DNA from: a virus
Virus record (IMG/VR): IMGVR_UViG_3300044712_000953
Location: 1 to 34,413 of that record
Length of the DNA stretch: 34,413 nt
Reading direction: 5' to 3' (one strand)
A program made the position numbers and the translations under genes. Within the stretch, counting starts at the first letter, position 1. Every line of letters starts with the position of its first letter. Positions 1 through 5,977 of this stretch are shown in pieces. The notes under the pieces are model-generated. The model was not told the DNA's origin, made no database searches, and saw only the letters and a list, made by a program, of their open reading frames with translations.

Positions 1-165
1 AGGAATCAAACCGTTTCTTTCACCTTTCATTTCTGATAGAACCGCGCCTGCACAATCCTGTGAGGTGCCCGTGTAGATGCGTTCGCGCATTTCGTCGGGG
101 TCATTGTTTCGGCAGGCTGATACGCTGTGTTTGTAGGCGTATTGTTTGGCGATTCGTTCTTCAAG
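1..165. repeat. Terminal direct repeat, left copy
   Basis: This segment matches 34249-34413 at 163 of 165 positions. The differences are C102 versus T34350 and A163 versus T34411, the latter three bases from the contig end. Terminal overlap of this kind is what an assembler leaves when it walks around a circular or circularly permuted genome, so the true unit is about 34,248 bp. A gene reads through the junction without a frame break, which supports joining the ends. Physical terminal repeats of a linear virion DNA cannot be excluded from sequence alone. Confidence 0.95.
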
Positions 166-291
166 TTTTTTTAGGCTTCGTTTATGCGGCAAGTCTAGTG
201 TTCTCCAAAGTTTTGTCGATAAAGTTGTGCCGTATGCCACTCGATGGCGGCAAACAACACGGGGGATATAAGGGAAGAGAAGCGGTTGCAC
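1..291 (-). CDS. Junction-spanning protein of unknown function, N-terminal part
   Basis: This minus-strand frame opens after a TGA at 295-297 and runs off the left edge. Joined to the right end through the terminal repeat, it continues to the TAA at 34183-34185 and gives about 118 residues from a GTG at 291. A TTG at 192 with GGAG upstream is an alternative start giving about 85 residues, and the arginine-rich stretch before it may not be coding. The protein has a basic, helical middle (RSLKKLEERIAKQYAYKHS) followed by a mixed alpha/beta end. No family was recognised. It is probably the first gene of the leftward operon that continues into the GTPase/membrane module. The C102/T34350 variant changes Asp to Asn within the duplicated part. 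Confidence 0.6.
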   Translation of the reverse strand, partial: MQPLLFPYIPRVVCRHRVAYGTTLSTKLWRTLDLPHKRSLKKLEERIAKQYAYKHSVSACRNNDPDEMRERIYTGTSQDCAGAVLSEMKGERNGLIP

Positions 292-324
292 GCTTCAAAC
301 TAATTAAAATTATGGTTGGGGTGT

Positions 325-334
325 GTATTTAAAA
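325..334 (-). promoter_or_regulatory. TATA-like box for the junction-crossing operon
   Basis: On the minus strand the sequence reads TTTTAAATAC, about 35-43 bases before the GTG at 291, a suitable distance for an archaeal TATA box with a short leader. A second AT-rich box (ATATATAAATAAG, about 384-397) and a third (TTTATAATAG, about 430-440) lie upstream on the same strand, so the start point is not certain. Confidence 0.45.
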
Positions 335-447
335 CTATCGGTAACAAGCCACAATATAAGCTTTGCAGATACACTTTCACCATACCTTATTTATATATCC
401 AGGTGAATTTTGCATAGAAACAATGCACTATTATAAACCTTTTCGAT

Positions 448-474
448 AGCTATTGTGAGCACCAACAAATAGCT
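448..474. repeat. Inverted repeat AGCTATT/AATAGCT
   Basis: Seven-base perfect arms at 448-454 and 468-474 enclose 13 bases within the largest non-coding gap near the contig junction. It could form a small hairpin or serve as a dimeric protein-binding site. No partner protein can be assigned. Confidence 0.5.
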
Positions 475-648
475 TATGATAACAGGTACTCATAGAAAGA
501 AAGAAAACTACCGCTTAAACCGCAATAGAACAACCAACAAAACAGTCGTTTTTCTCTCCCTACCCCTTATTATTATAATAAAAATAAAATAGTGTCAACT
601 AAGATTTGAAGAAAAGGGAAGGGAAGCGGTTAGGGTTCAGATAAGGGA

Positions 649-1041
649 TTATGGTGGCTTATCCGTTTCGCCTAGCATAAAAGCTTCCCATAGGGGCATG
701 AATCTTTCAAGTATTTTTCTCCTTCTGCTGCTTGTTGCGAGGCGTGTTTGTACAGGTAATTTTCTCTTGTCTAAGAAGTGAGTTATACCCCGAGTGATGG
801 CAGTGCGTATTACGCGGTAAATGTAGCTTGTGGATCGTCCGGTGGCGTTGCTAAGTTGGTTTATGCTGTACCCAAATTTGGAAAGTTTGATGATTGCGGC
901 TTTTTCTCTCTGTAATGGTTTAACGTGAACTGTGCCTTTGGGGTATGGGTGGGTGCGGGTGTATTGTTTGCGTGTGAAGCCATATACACAGCCATCGTCT
1001 TTGGATCGGTGAAGATGTTTAGCTGGGGTGATAAAGTCCAT
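649..1041 (-). CDS. Helix-turn-helix DNA-binding-like protein
   Basis: This is a 130-residue basic protein. Residues of roughly 45-80 form a recognisable helix-turn-helix of the homeodomain-like/resolvase type (KAAIIKLSKFGYSINQLSNA followed by TGRSTSYIYRVIRTA), with a glycine turn between two helices. The N-terminus is rich in His and Arg, and the C-terminus has an RRRK patch and an acidic end. The start is the ATG at 1041, with AGAGG upstream inside the end of the 264-residue gene and only one base between them, so the two are co-transcribed. A role in transcription control or replication initiation is plausible from fold and position. No catalytic domain is visible. Confidence 0.7.
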   Translation of the reverse strand: MDFITPAKHLHRSKDDGCVYGFTRKQYTRTHPYPKGTVHVKPLQREKAAIIKLSKFGYSINQLSNATGRSTSYIYRVIRTAITRGITHFLDKRKLPVQTRLATSSRRRKILERFMPLWEAFMLGETDKPP

Positions 1042-1042
1042 T

Positions 1043-1837
1043 TTATTCTACCTCTGGGCTGTCTTCGCCCTCATCACAGGGCTCTACGGTTTGCCCAACA
1101 AAATCATCTTTGCTTCCATACACCGCGTCTTTCTCATACCGCTCAACAGGAGGCTTAACCACTATAGCCCTTACAGGGGGTGCAGTAGGTTGCACAATTC
1201 TTACGGCTCGGCGCTGATCCCTCACCGATTCTTTACCATCAAAATATACGGCTAAGATATTGCCTGGACGCTGTTCAACTTCTATTTTGGGAAAATGTTT
1301 AGTGACTAAAGTTTCAATATCAGTTAAACGCAGGGTTTTATCGTTAAATTCATATCGGACTTCGGCTAGTGACACGCGACCTATGTCGTTGAATATGTCT
1401 TTGCGGGCGAGTTCTAAGATGATTTTGGCTTGGTCGCGTGGGGTTATGTCTGTTTCTTGTGCGGCGTTGTGTTTGGATTCAATGTGGTTTACGGGGGTAG
1501 TTTTGCCTTGACATATTTTTAATGTGTTTAGGGTAGGGGTCTGAGTATCAAAAGTATCTGTTGTATTTACTGGTGTTTCGGTGGTTGTTTCATCGGTTGT
1601 TTGGTTGCCATATAAGATGGTGTGCCATCTGTCAGCATGATAGGCTGATGTTAAATCGGTTGCGTATTCATGTGCTGATTCGTTGCTGATTAAAAGTTTT
1701 GATGTGGCTACACGAATTATGGTTGCCATGTAGTTTGTGCTGTTGGGGGTGATAAAGTTGTCTGTGCATACTTTTGCGAGTATGTATAGTTTATCGTTTC
1801 GGGAATATTTATTAGATAGATTATTCTCTCTATTCAT
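1043..1837 (-). CDS. Unknown 264-residue protein, possible replication or regulatory role
   Basis: No family was recognised. Residues 1-75 look compact and helical, with YILAKVCTDNFITPNS and YMATIIRVATSKLLISNESA segments. A Thr/Asn/Asp-rich linker covers about 78-125. A second folded part at about 130-190 (ITPRDQAKIILELARKDIFN, then LAEVRYEFNDKTLRLTDIET) looks like a small winged-helix or oligomerisation domain. The tail is acidic. It is the first gene of a two-gene leftward operon with the helix-turn-helix protein and is preceded by iteron-like repeats, the arrangement often found with replication initiators or autoregulators. That functional reading is an inference. The linker shares a TPTLNT segment with the prohead protease. 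Confidence 0.75.
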   Translation of the reverse strand: MNRENNLSNKYSRNDKLYILAKVCTDNFITPNSTNYMATIIRVATSKLLISNESAHEYATDLTSAYHADRWHTILYGNQTTDETTTETPVNTTDTFDTQTPTLNTLKICQGKTTPVNHIESKHNAAQETDITPRDQAKIILELARKDIFNDIGRVSLAEVRYEFNDKTLRLTDIETLVTKHFPKIEVEQRPGNILAVYFDGKESVRDQRRAVRIVQPTAPPVRAIVVKPPVERYEKDAVYGSKDDFVGQTVEPCDEGEDSPEVE

Positions 1838-1890
1838 ACGCAGTTAGCCCCTGCAATCTTTTCTTTATGTTGCTTTTAGTTAGCGGTTGT

Positions 1891-1900
1891 TTATATTTAA
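1891..1900 (-). promoter_or_regulatory. TATA-like box for the 264-aa/HTH operon
   Basis: On the minus strand this reads TTAAATATAA, about 55-60 bases before the ATG at 1837. The predicted start point would leave a leader of roughly 30 bases. The repeated TTGGGTA elements lie just upstream, so a bound protein could act on this promoter. Confidence 0.5.
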
Positions 1901-1904
1901 CAGT

Positions 1905-1974
1905 TGTTACCCAATAAAGTGTATCTACCCAAAATTAAGTAACAGAAAAGCGTACCTACCCAAAAATAAGTAAC
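1905..1974. repeat. Iteron-like direct repeats (TACCCAA core)
   Basis: Two 23-base repeats at 1921-1943 and 1952-1974 differ at two positions (core CTACCCAAAAWTAAGTAAC, starts 31 bases apart). A third, partial copy of the TACCCAA core is at 1908-1914, so the cores start at 1908, 1926 and 1957. They fill the gap between two leftward genes, directly upstream of the TATA-like box. They could be operator sites or origin iterons. Confidence 0.7.
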
Positions 1975-1979
1975 CATAA

Positions 1980-2147
1980 TTAGTGCCTCTTTACTGCCGT
2001 GTTTGGTATGTCGTGTTCTGCGCCTTCAACTGTTCGGGGTTTATGCCAAGGTGTCACCGCTGAAGCTGGAATAACCCTGTATTTGTCGCCATCAACGCAG
2101 CCTTTGCATGTGGACCCACGATCCGCACAGACACCGCATTTAACCAT
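1980..2147 (-). CDS. Zinc-knuckle microprotein, 55 aa
   Basis: The protein starts MVKCGVCADRGSTCKGCVDG, with four cysteines in CxxC...CxxC spacing within the first 17 residues, consistent with a single zinc-binding knuckle. The remaining part is short and basic. It is the last gene of the leftward run that begins at 3348, downstream of the 41-residue zinc ribbon. The ribosome-binding site is weak. Function is unknown; such small zinc proteins in archaeal viruses often bind nucleic acid or host proteins. Confidence 0.5.
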   Translation of the reverse strand: MVKCGVCADRGSTCKGCVDGDKYRVIPASAVTPWHKPRTVEGAEHDIPNTAVKRH

Positions 2148-2156
2148 GTTCTGCGC

Positions 2157-2282
2157 TCATTTTGCTGGTGCCTCTATGTCAACTAGGACTCGGTCTAACG
2201 AGCCGCAGGTGCTGCAATGATAGATTAGGCTGTGGAGTGTCATGGGCATGTGGCAGACAGGGCAAAAATGAGACTTCTTCAT
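2157..2282 (-). CDS. Zinc-ribbon microprotein, 41 aa
   Basis: The sequence has two CxxC pairs, CPVC at residues 7-10 and CSTC at about 23-26, separated by a short hydrophobic hairpin (TLHSLIYH). This is a minimal zinc ribbon. The ATG at 2282 follows the TAA of the DUF559-like gene by two bases, so the genes are co-translated. It is probably nucleic-acid or protein binding; the specific role is unknown. Confidence 0.6.
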   Translation of the reverse strand: MKKSHFCPVCHMPMTLHSLIYHCSTCGSLDRVLVDIEAPAK

Positions 2283-2284
2283 AG

Positions 2285-2629
2285 TTATGGGTCTCCTACA
2301 AAATCAGCTATTTTCTGCATTACTTCAGCCAACGCCTTCCCCGTTAATGGTGGCGTGTAGGGTAACCGTAGGACTTGCCAGCCTCTTAACTCCATTAAGT
2401 TGTCTATTTCGCGGTCATTCTCTATGGCTTTGTCTGAGCCGTGGACCTGCACCCCATCCAAATATACTGCTTTGCGTTTTTCTCGCCATAAAAAGTCGGG
2501 GATTGTCATGCGTAAGATAACTGTGTCTTGGGTGGTCATGCCGCCGGTTAAACCCATGCGGGATAATTCGGCGAAGACGGTGTATTCTGCTTTAGAGACT
2601 GCGCCATCACAGCGAGCGTAACGGTTCAT
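2285..2629 (-). CDS. DUF559/Vsr-like endonuclease-fold protein
   Basis: This 114-residue protein matches the pattern of the DUF559/very-short-patch-repair nuclease family. Residues 44-46 are PDF, followed by AVYLDGVQVH (54-63), an acidic DRE at 72-74, and GWQVLRLPY (83-91). In the family the PDF aspartate and the LDG/VDG region contribute to the PD-(D/E)XK metal site, and the GWxVLR strand closes the domain. Length fits a single minimal domain. Its ATG overlaps the stop of the upstream 50-residue zinc protein. It may nick or repair DNA, perhaps in connection with the viral DNA methylation, but activity is unproven and some family members are inactive. Confidence 0.75.
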   Translation of the reverse strand: MNRYARCDGAVSKAEYTVFAELSRMGLTGGMTTQDTVILRMTIPDFLWREKRKAVYLDGVQVHGSDKAIENDREIDNLMELRGWQVLRLPYTPPLTGKALAEVMQKIADFVGDP

Positions 2630-2778
2630 GCCTTACGCTCCTTTAAGCAGCGTTCACATATAACATAGAAGCCATAGGGTAAATCTTTAGGTTTAGGTAG
2701 TGCTGTATGGCAGAATTGGCAGTCGTAGACAATGTGGGTTTTAGGATGCTTAAAATCGGCTGGAAAACCTTTAGACAT
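2626..2778 (-). CDS. Zinc-ribbon microprotein, 50 aa
   Basis: A CQFC pair at residues 20-23 and a CERC pair at 41-44 flank a KPKDLPYGFYVI strand, giving a classic two-knuckle zinc ribbon. The ATG at 2778 overlaps the stop of the preceding gene (TAATG), and its TGA overlaps the ATG of the nuclease-like gene, so it sits in the middle of a coupled leftward operon. Function is unknown. Confidence 0.65.
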   Translation of the reverse strand: MSKGFPADFKHPKTHIVYDCQFCHTALPKPKDLPYGFYVICERCLKERKA

Positions 2779-2939
2779 TAGCGGCCCTCTGTGATCTTCT
2801 GCGCTTTAAGCAGGCATTTGATGTATGCTGCCTTTTTGCATGTGATTTGGCATTGGCATGTTTCGGGTCGGCGCTGCATAGACAATGTAAGGGTGACGCG
2901 GTTTTGAGATGCGGGACAAAAAACATTAAGCGTGGGCAT
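2778..2939 (-). CDS. Cysteine-rich small protein, 53 aa
   Basis: The reading frame is open further upstream, but GGGAG lies 7 bases before the ATG at 2939 and supports that start (MPTLNVFCPASQNRV). Cysteines occur at C8 and in the cluster ETCQCQITCKKAAYIKCLL near residues 27-45, which could bind one metal ion. It overlaps its neighbours by single bases on both sides (TAATG). No family was recognised. Confidence 0.55.
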   Translation of the reverse strand: MPTLNVFCPASQNRVTLTLSMQRRPETCQCQITCKKAAYIKCLLKAQKITEGR

Positions 2940-3034
2940 TATGGGTTCTCCCAGCACATCATAAGTATAAACCATCTTTCTTGCCCGCCTATATTGCGGT
3001 GAAATCTTGTTCGATCTACATGTGGAAACTTCAC
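2939..3034 (-). CDS. Possible 31-residue microprotein
   Basis: A GTG at 3034 lies two bases after the stop of the previous gene, with AAAGGAG upstream, and the frame ends in a TAA that overlaps the next ATG. The product (MKFPHVDRTRFHRNIGGQER, then WFILMMCWENP) has a basic front and hydrophobic end. The tiling and ribosome-binding site argue for translation, but the size is too small for certainty. Confidence 0.4.
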   Translation of the reverse strand: MKFPHVDRTRFHRNIGGQERWFILMMCWENP

Positions 3035-3036
3035 GG

Positions 3037-3348
3037 TTACTGCTCCTTTGTTTGGCATTTTTGGCATGTGTATGTTCCCTTTGTGAAACATGCGTCACTA
3101 TTACGGCTAGACACCGCTGCTATGCGTCCAGGGTGAAAAGTTGCAGATTCTCCTTTCTGTATGACTGCTCCGCATGTGCTGCATGTGTGGGGTTTAGCAA
3201 CGGTAACGGGTCGGGGGTTGTTGCGGGCTGCCATGATTGTATGAAAGTTTTGTAGTGCAGCGTCGGCGACTGCTTGTTCTTTTTCTCGGATGGCTTTATC
3301 TTGGTGGTATTGGTTGAGGAGTTCTTGGATGCGTTCTTTGCTTAACAT
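3037..3348 (-). CDS. Helical zinc-finger protein, 103 aa
   Basis: The N-terminal half is a charged helix (LSKERIQELLNQYHQDKAIR...), probably coiled coil. The C-terminal half holds CSTC and CQKC pairs about 40 residues apart, with another Cys between, suggesting a zinc ribbon. The ATG at 3348 is preferred over an upstream one because GAGG lies just before it. It is the first gene of the leftward microprotein operon and has its own TATA-like box. Confidence 0.65.
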   Translation of the reverse strand: MLSKERIQELLNQYHQDKAIREKEQAVADAALQNFHTIMAARNNPRPVTVAKPHTCSTCGAVIQKGESATFHPGRIAAVSSRNSDACFTKGTYTCQKCQTKEQ

Positions 3349-3382
3349 ACACTTGTGCCTCTGTAGGCTAATACACCACACA

Positions 3383-3392
3383 AATATATAAG
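3383..3392 (-). promoter_or_regulatory. TATA-like box, leftward early operon
   Basis: The minus strand reads TTATATATTT about 35-45 bases before the ATG at 3348, a good archaeal TATA position. With the plus-strand box at 3411-3420 it forms a divergent promoter pair. Confidence 0.6.
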
Positions 3393-3410
3393 CCTTTTAA
3401 TTTGTATAAA

Positions 3411-3420
3411 ACCTTAAATA
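3411..3420 (+). promoter_or_regulatory. TATA-like box, rightward early operon
   Basis: ACCTTAAATA lies about 40-47 bases before the ATG at 3458, with AAAGAGG just upstream of that ATG. It probably drives the plus-strand block from 3458 toward the methyltransferases. Confidence 0.55.
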
Positions 3421-3457
3421 GTTAAAACGTGTAAGCATTAACTAAAGAGGAAAAAGT

Positions 3458-3610
3458 ATGGTGCTAATATCAATAGATCAAACCGACAAAGACGAAATCG
3501 ATGCACTAAGCCGCAAATTCGCGGAGAAACTAAACGTAAAAGGCGTATCATACGCCGTCACAATTCACGAGTTAGTAAGATTCTACAAAGAACATGAGGT
3601 GAAAGCATAG
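3458..3610 (+). CDS. Small helical protein, 50 aa, possible DNA-binding regulator
   Basis: The sequence begins MVLISIDQTDKDEIDALSRK and continues with a hydrophobic strand (GVSYAVTI) and a C-terminal helix (HELVRFYKEHE). A strand-helix-helix pattern of this length is reminiscent of short ribbon-helix-helix regulators, but no specific match is claimed. It is the first rightward gene after the divergent promoter, a usual place for an early regulator. AAAGAGG precedes the ATG. Confidence 0.6.
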   Translation: MVLISIDQTDKDEIDALSRKFAEKLNVKGVSYAVTIHELVRFYKEHEVKA

Positions 3611-4018
3611 ATGTATCAATGCAGCCAATGTAACAAGCAGTTCCTACACACCGCCAAACTCACAGAGTACAGCACCCCCCAAGATATAGCGTTAGATGAA
3701 GACACCACAGCAAAAGGCGTAATGAACACCCTTGATGCTTCTGTCTGTCCATTCTGCAAATCAAAAGCCTACACTGAAACCGTAGAGGAAAAGCAGGTCG
3801 GCGGCATCAAATTAGAAGACATCGGCAGCCTTATCGACTGCGCCCCAAGCGAAGCAAACAATTACTTAGATCAGGGTTATGTGCTTTATCAGACCTGGCA
3901 AAAAAACGTGTTCTTAGTCAAGTTAAAGCAGAAAGCGCCAGTTGACGCGGAGCCTGATGAGTTAGGCAAAATTATTCAGGCGGGTATTGAGCAAGCCAAA
4001 AAGGAGGCACAGCCATGA
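3611..4018 (+). CDS. Zinc-ribbon protein, 135 aa
   Basis: The N-terminus MYQCSQCNKQF and VCPFCKSK near residues 45-52 give two CxxC knuckles of a zinc ribbon. The middle (IKLEDIGSLIDCAPSEANNY) and YVLYQTWQKNVFLVKLK form a small alpha/beta domain, and the tail is helical. The ATG follows the preceding stop directly. The 3' end contains GGAGG for the next gene. No function is assigned. Confidence 0.7.
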   Translation: MYQCSQCNKQFLHTAKLTEYSTPQDIALDEDTTAKGVMNTLDASVCPFCKSKAYTETVEEKQVGGIKLEDIGSLIDCAPSEANNYLDQGYVLYQTWQKNVFLVKLKQKAPVDAEPDELGKIIQAGIEQAKKEAQP

Positions 4019-4158
4019 CTCTTAAGCTTGCGTCTCAGCACTGTCTCAACTGTGGGTTTTATGGTGAAGCAGCCATGTGTGCAAATCGGAAGTCAGATGT
4101 TTATGGTGAACGGTGCCACATGAATGATTGGTGCAGCCAATGGGGGCAAAAACAGTGA
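4015..4158 (+). CDS. Cysteine-rich microprotein, 47 aa
   Basis: Cysteines at HCLNCGFYGE, AAMCANRKS, RCHMNDWCSQW give five to six possible ligands for one or two metal ions. The ATG overlaps the stop of the 135-residue gene and is served by AAAGGAGG inside that gene. It belongs to a recurring class in this genome of small proteins with a short CxxC front and a WC or YW end. Function is unknown. Confidence 0.6.
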   Translation: MTLKLASQHCLNCGFYGEAAMCANRKSDVYGERCHMNDWCSQWGQKQ

Positions 4159-4253
4159 TTGCTATACCTGAATATGGCGGTTTCAGAGACTACGCGCAGA
4201 TAGCGGTGAATTTGGCGTATTTGCATAAGAAACAGGTGAACAAACATGACTGA
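4155..4253 (+). CDS. Possible 32-residue microprotein
   Basis: A GTG overlapping the preceding TGA (GTGA) opens a frame reading VIAIPEYGGFRDYAQIAVNL and ends in HKKQVNKHD, with its stop overlapping the next ATG region. The overlap on both sides is typical of this operon, but the start codon is weak and the product is very short. Confidence 0.4.
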   Translation: MIAIPEYGGFRDYAQIAVNLAYLHKKQVNKHD

Positions 4254-4938
4254 AAATCTTGAGCGTAAAAACGAGTTAGCATCCCAACCCTTCCAAGAAT
4301 TAGATGTCCGTGATGAGGGTCAAATCCTTGCAGAGATGCGCGGCGAGTTCCTAGAGCAATATGTATATAGTTTCACTCAAGCAGGCCGTAACATCACTAA
4401 CTTGTCCTATGTTGGCGTGAAAGAAGCTATACGCAGACGTGGTCATGTGCAAATCCTTGATCACCGCGTTGAAGAAGTTAATGGGAAATACCGCGCTACC
4501 GTCCTAGTGCATGACTTAGTAAACGATATTGATGTTCTTGGCGTGTCTGAAGCTGAAGTTAACAAACCCTTTGCTTATGTGCTGGCAGTTAACAAGGCAG
4601 AGCGGAACGCATTTATGAAAATCATCCCCGCCAAATTCTACGCAGAATTAATCACTGAGAAACTAAAAATTGCAGCACGACCTACGCCGGTTAATGTTAC
4701 TCCTAAACCTGTGTCGAATTTGCCTAAACAAGAACAAATTGAAATGGCGCTTGTGGAAGCGAAACTCAGTGACCTATTAACTGTAGCTAAAGAAGAAGAC
4801 AACATAACAGTCCACTACAAGACACTGCTTAAAACTGAGGACTTCAAAACCGTATGCCAAATTGCTGAACGCTTTGGCGGCAAATGGAACAAAGAAAACG
4901 GCGTCTGGATCATACCCGAGGGAGAGGTTACGCCATGA
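4246..4938 (+). CDS. Possible single-strand annealing/recombination protein
   Basis: This 230-residue protein has an N-terminal domain (about 30-135) with YVGVKEAIRRRG, a beta-rich centre (YRATVLVHDLVNDIDVLGVS) and KPFAYVLAVNKAERNAFMKI-IP. An alanine-rich helix ending in RNAxxxxIP is common in ERF/Rad52/RecT-type annealing proteins, where it follows the beta sheet. A proline linker leads to a C-terminal module with RFGGKWNKENGVWIIP, like small domains found in replication-related proteins. It is the largest gene of the early block before the modification genes. If correct it would pair DNA strands during replication or recombination. The assignment is by pattern only; an SSB-like or unknown DNA-metabolism role is possible. 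Confidence 0.5.
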   Translation: MTENLERKNELASQPFQELDVRDEGQILAEMRGEFLEQYVYSFTQAGRNITNLSYVGVKEAIRRRGHVQILDHRVEEVNGKYRATVLVHDLVNDIDVLGVSEAEVNKPFAYVLAVNKAERNAFMKIIPAKFYAELITEKLKIAARPTPVNVTPKPVSNLPKQEQIEMALVEAKLSDLLTVAKEEDNITVHYKTLLKTEDFKTVCQIAERFGGKWNKENGVWIIPEGEVTP

Positions 4939-5285
4939 TTGTCTGGAAATACTGCTCCGACTGCGGACGACAACTAAGAACACGCCGCAGTATCCGGTGT
5001 CAACCCTGCTCTGTCCGGTACCGTGCTAAACTGCAAAACCACGATTGGCAACCCACCGAACTGGAGGTTTTGCAAGCGTACTGTAAAACCCGTGAAACCC
5101 TAACAGAATTAACAAGAGAAATCGCAGAGACCAGGCAAACGGCGGTGGCGTTGCGGAGTAAACTGTTAGCGCGTCATAATGCTCAGTCAATTCAGAATAA
5201 AATACATTACTTACAGGACAGGGGATGCTTATCGCGTATGGAGGGGGCGGTGTGTTTTGTGAAGGTGGAGCCGTTAAAATGTTAA
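4935..5285 (+). CDS. Zinc-ribbon plus coiled-coil protein, 116 aa
   Basis: The N-terminus holds CSDCGRQL (residues 8-15) and CQPCSVRYR (about 27-35), a zinc ribbon with a basic flank. A helical segment (RETLTELTREIAETRQTAVA) is likely a coiled coil. The ATG at 4935 overlaps the upstream stop (ATGA); an upstream in-frame start inside the previous gene is less likely. GGGAGAGG precedes it. It is probably nucleic-acid binding or a scaffold; no family was recognised. Confidence 0.65.
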   Translation: MIVWKYCSDCGRQLRTRRSIRCQPCSVRYRAKLQNHDWQPTELEVLQAYCKTRETLTELTREIAETRQTAVALRSKLLARHNAQSIQNKIHYLQDRGCLSRMEGAVCFVKVEPLKC

Positions 5286-5422
5286 AGTTCCGGCTGCCAT
5301 CGTTTTGTCCGGCGCGTCACTTGAAGGTGGGTGAAGCTTTGGTTTGCCCGAAACTTGACGCAGAAGGTGGCTGCCGCCGCTGCATGAATGATAACATAGA
5401 TGTTGAGGTGGACCCAAAGTGA
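5279..5422 (+). CDS. Cysteine-rich microprotein, 47 aa
   Basis: The ATG at 5279 overlaps the previous gene's end. Cysteines at SFCPAR, LVCPKL and GCRRCMND could bind one zinc ion. The end is acidic (NIDVEVDPK) and leads into a GTGA overlap with the next frame. Function is unknown. Confidence 0.55.
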   Translation: MLKFRLPSFCPARHLKVGEALVCPKLDAEGGCRRCMNDNIDVEVDPK

Positions 5423-5553
5423 CATGTCGTAAAGGATGCACTTGGAACGCTACTGATTATGATGGGCAAAAAGCCTTTGGCGTTATGTTGCCGAATGTGA
5501 CTAAAGCATGGGTGGACTCATATGTGCCTGAATGGTGGAGAAAACCAAAATGA
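5419..5553 (+). CDS. Small tryptophan-rich protein, 44 aa
   Basis: A GTG overlapping the preceding TGA opens a frame reading TCRKGCTWNATDYDGQKAFG and ending in SYVPEWWRKPK. Two cysteines and four tryptophans suggest a real folded peptide rather than chance. It overlaps the next ATG by four bases (ATGATG region). Function is unknown. Confidence 0.5.
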   Translation: MTCRKGCTWNATDYDGQKAFGVMLPNVTKAWVDSYVPEWWRKPK

Positions 5554-5879
5554 TGGTTGCTGAGACTAGCCGCCAAAGCTACCACAAATTATCCCCCACA
5601 AAGATTCCGTCTGAAGCAGACCGATGCCTAAACATATTTGTGGGTAAGCCGCATTTGGTGTTTAGCCACCGAGACATAGCCATATCCACAGGGTTAGCGG
5701 TCAACGTTGCACAATCACGCTGTAACTACCTGTTAACCAAACGACACGCCATAGAATACGCAGGGATCTACTACGATTTTATGACCAAAAGAAGTGTACA
5801 GAAATACCGGCTGGTAAAGCATAAAAAGAAAACCACACAGACAGATGAAACTAATCCGATAGGAGATCATCAAGCATGA
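5550..5879 (+). CDS. Winged-helix DNA-binding protein
   Basis: About 109 residues. Residues 25-95 show a winged-helix pattern: a helix (CLNIFVGKPHLVFSHRDIAI), a turn, a recognition helix (VNVAQSRCNYLLTKRHA) and a wing ending in IYYDFMTK...VQKYRLV. Such proteins usually regulate transcription. The tail is lysine-rich. The ATG at 5550 is chosen because it overlaps the stop of the preceding gene; an in-frame ATG at 5532 would extend it by six residues. It lies just upstream of the modification block and may control it. Confidence 0.7.
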   Translation: MMVAETSRQSYHKLSPTKIPSEADRCLNIFVGKPHLVFSHRDIAISTGLAVNVAQSRCNYLLTKRHAIEYAGIYYDFMTKRSVQKYRLVKHKKKTTQTDETNPIGDHQA

Positions 5880-5977
5880 GTACACGAATACATTGCCCTT
5901 ACACCTATTGCAGTCCTAGTTGTCCAGCATGGGATAGCTGCAAAGGCGAACCAGATAAGGAGTATGAAAAGAAATGA
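5876..5977 (+). CDS. Cysteine-rich microprotein, 33 aa
   Basis: The peptide MSTRIHCPYTYCSPSCPAWD followed by SCKG has four cysteines spaced as a compact knuckle, then a charged tail. Both ends overlap neighbouring genes by ATGA, and AGGAGA lies upstream. It is similar in style to the other microproteins but not clearly homologous to any one of them. Confidence 0.55.
   Translation: MSTRIHCPYTYCSPSCPAWDSCKGEPDKEYEKK

Larger units (their letters stand above)
292..648. other. AT-rich intergenic region, possible origin or control region
   Basis: No convincing gene lies here. The region is AT-rich, with several TATA-like boxes, a poly-pyrimidine run near 553-565 and a run of TTATTATTATAATAAAAATA near 569-589. 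An inverted repeat AGCTATT...AATAGCT spans 448-474 with a 13-base loop. The 17-base sequence at 615-631 (AGGGAAGGGAAGCGGTT) repeats that at 271-287 with one mismatch. It separates two leftward gene blocks. A replication origin or regulatory region is an inference only. Confidence 0.5.

Noticed and set aside
60-332. Plus-strand 90-codon frame rich in Arg and Cys
   Set aside because: It lies opposite the junction-spanning gene, has no ribosome-binding site or neighbours, and its composition is that of a reverse-strand shadow.
300-385. 27-codon minus-strand frame (MVKVYLQSLYCGLLPIVLNT...) upstream of the junction gene
   Set aside because: It has a TATA-like box close upstream but no ribosome-binding site and no recognisable features; kept only as a possible leader peptide.
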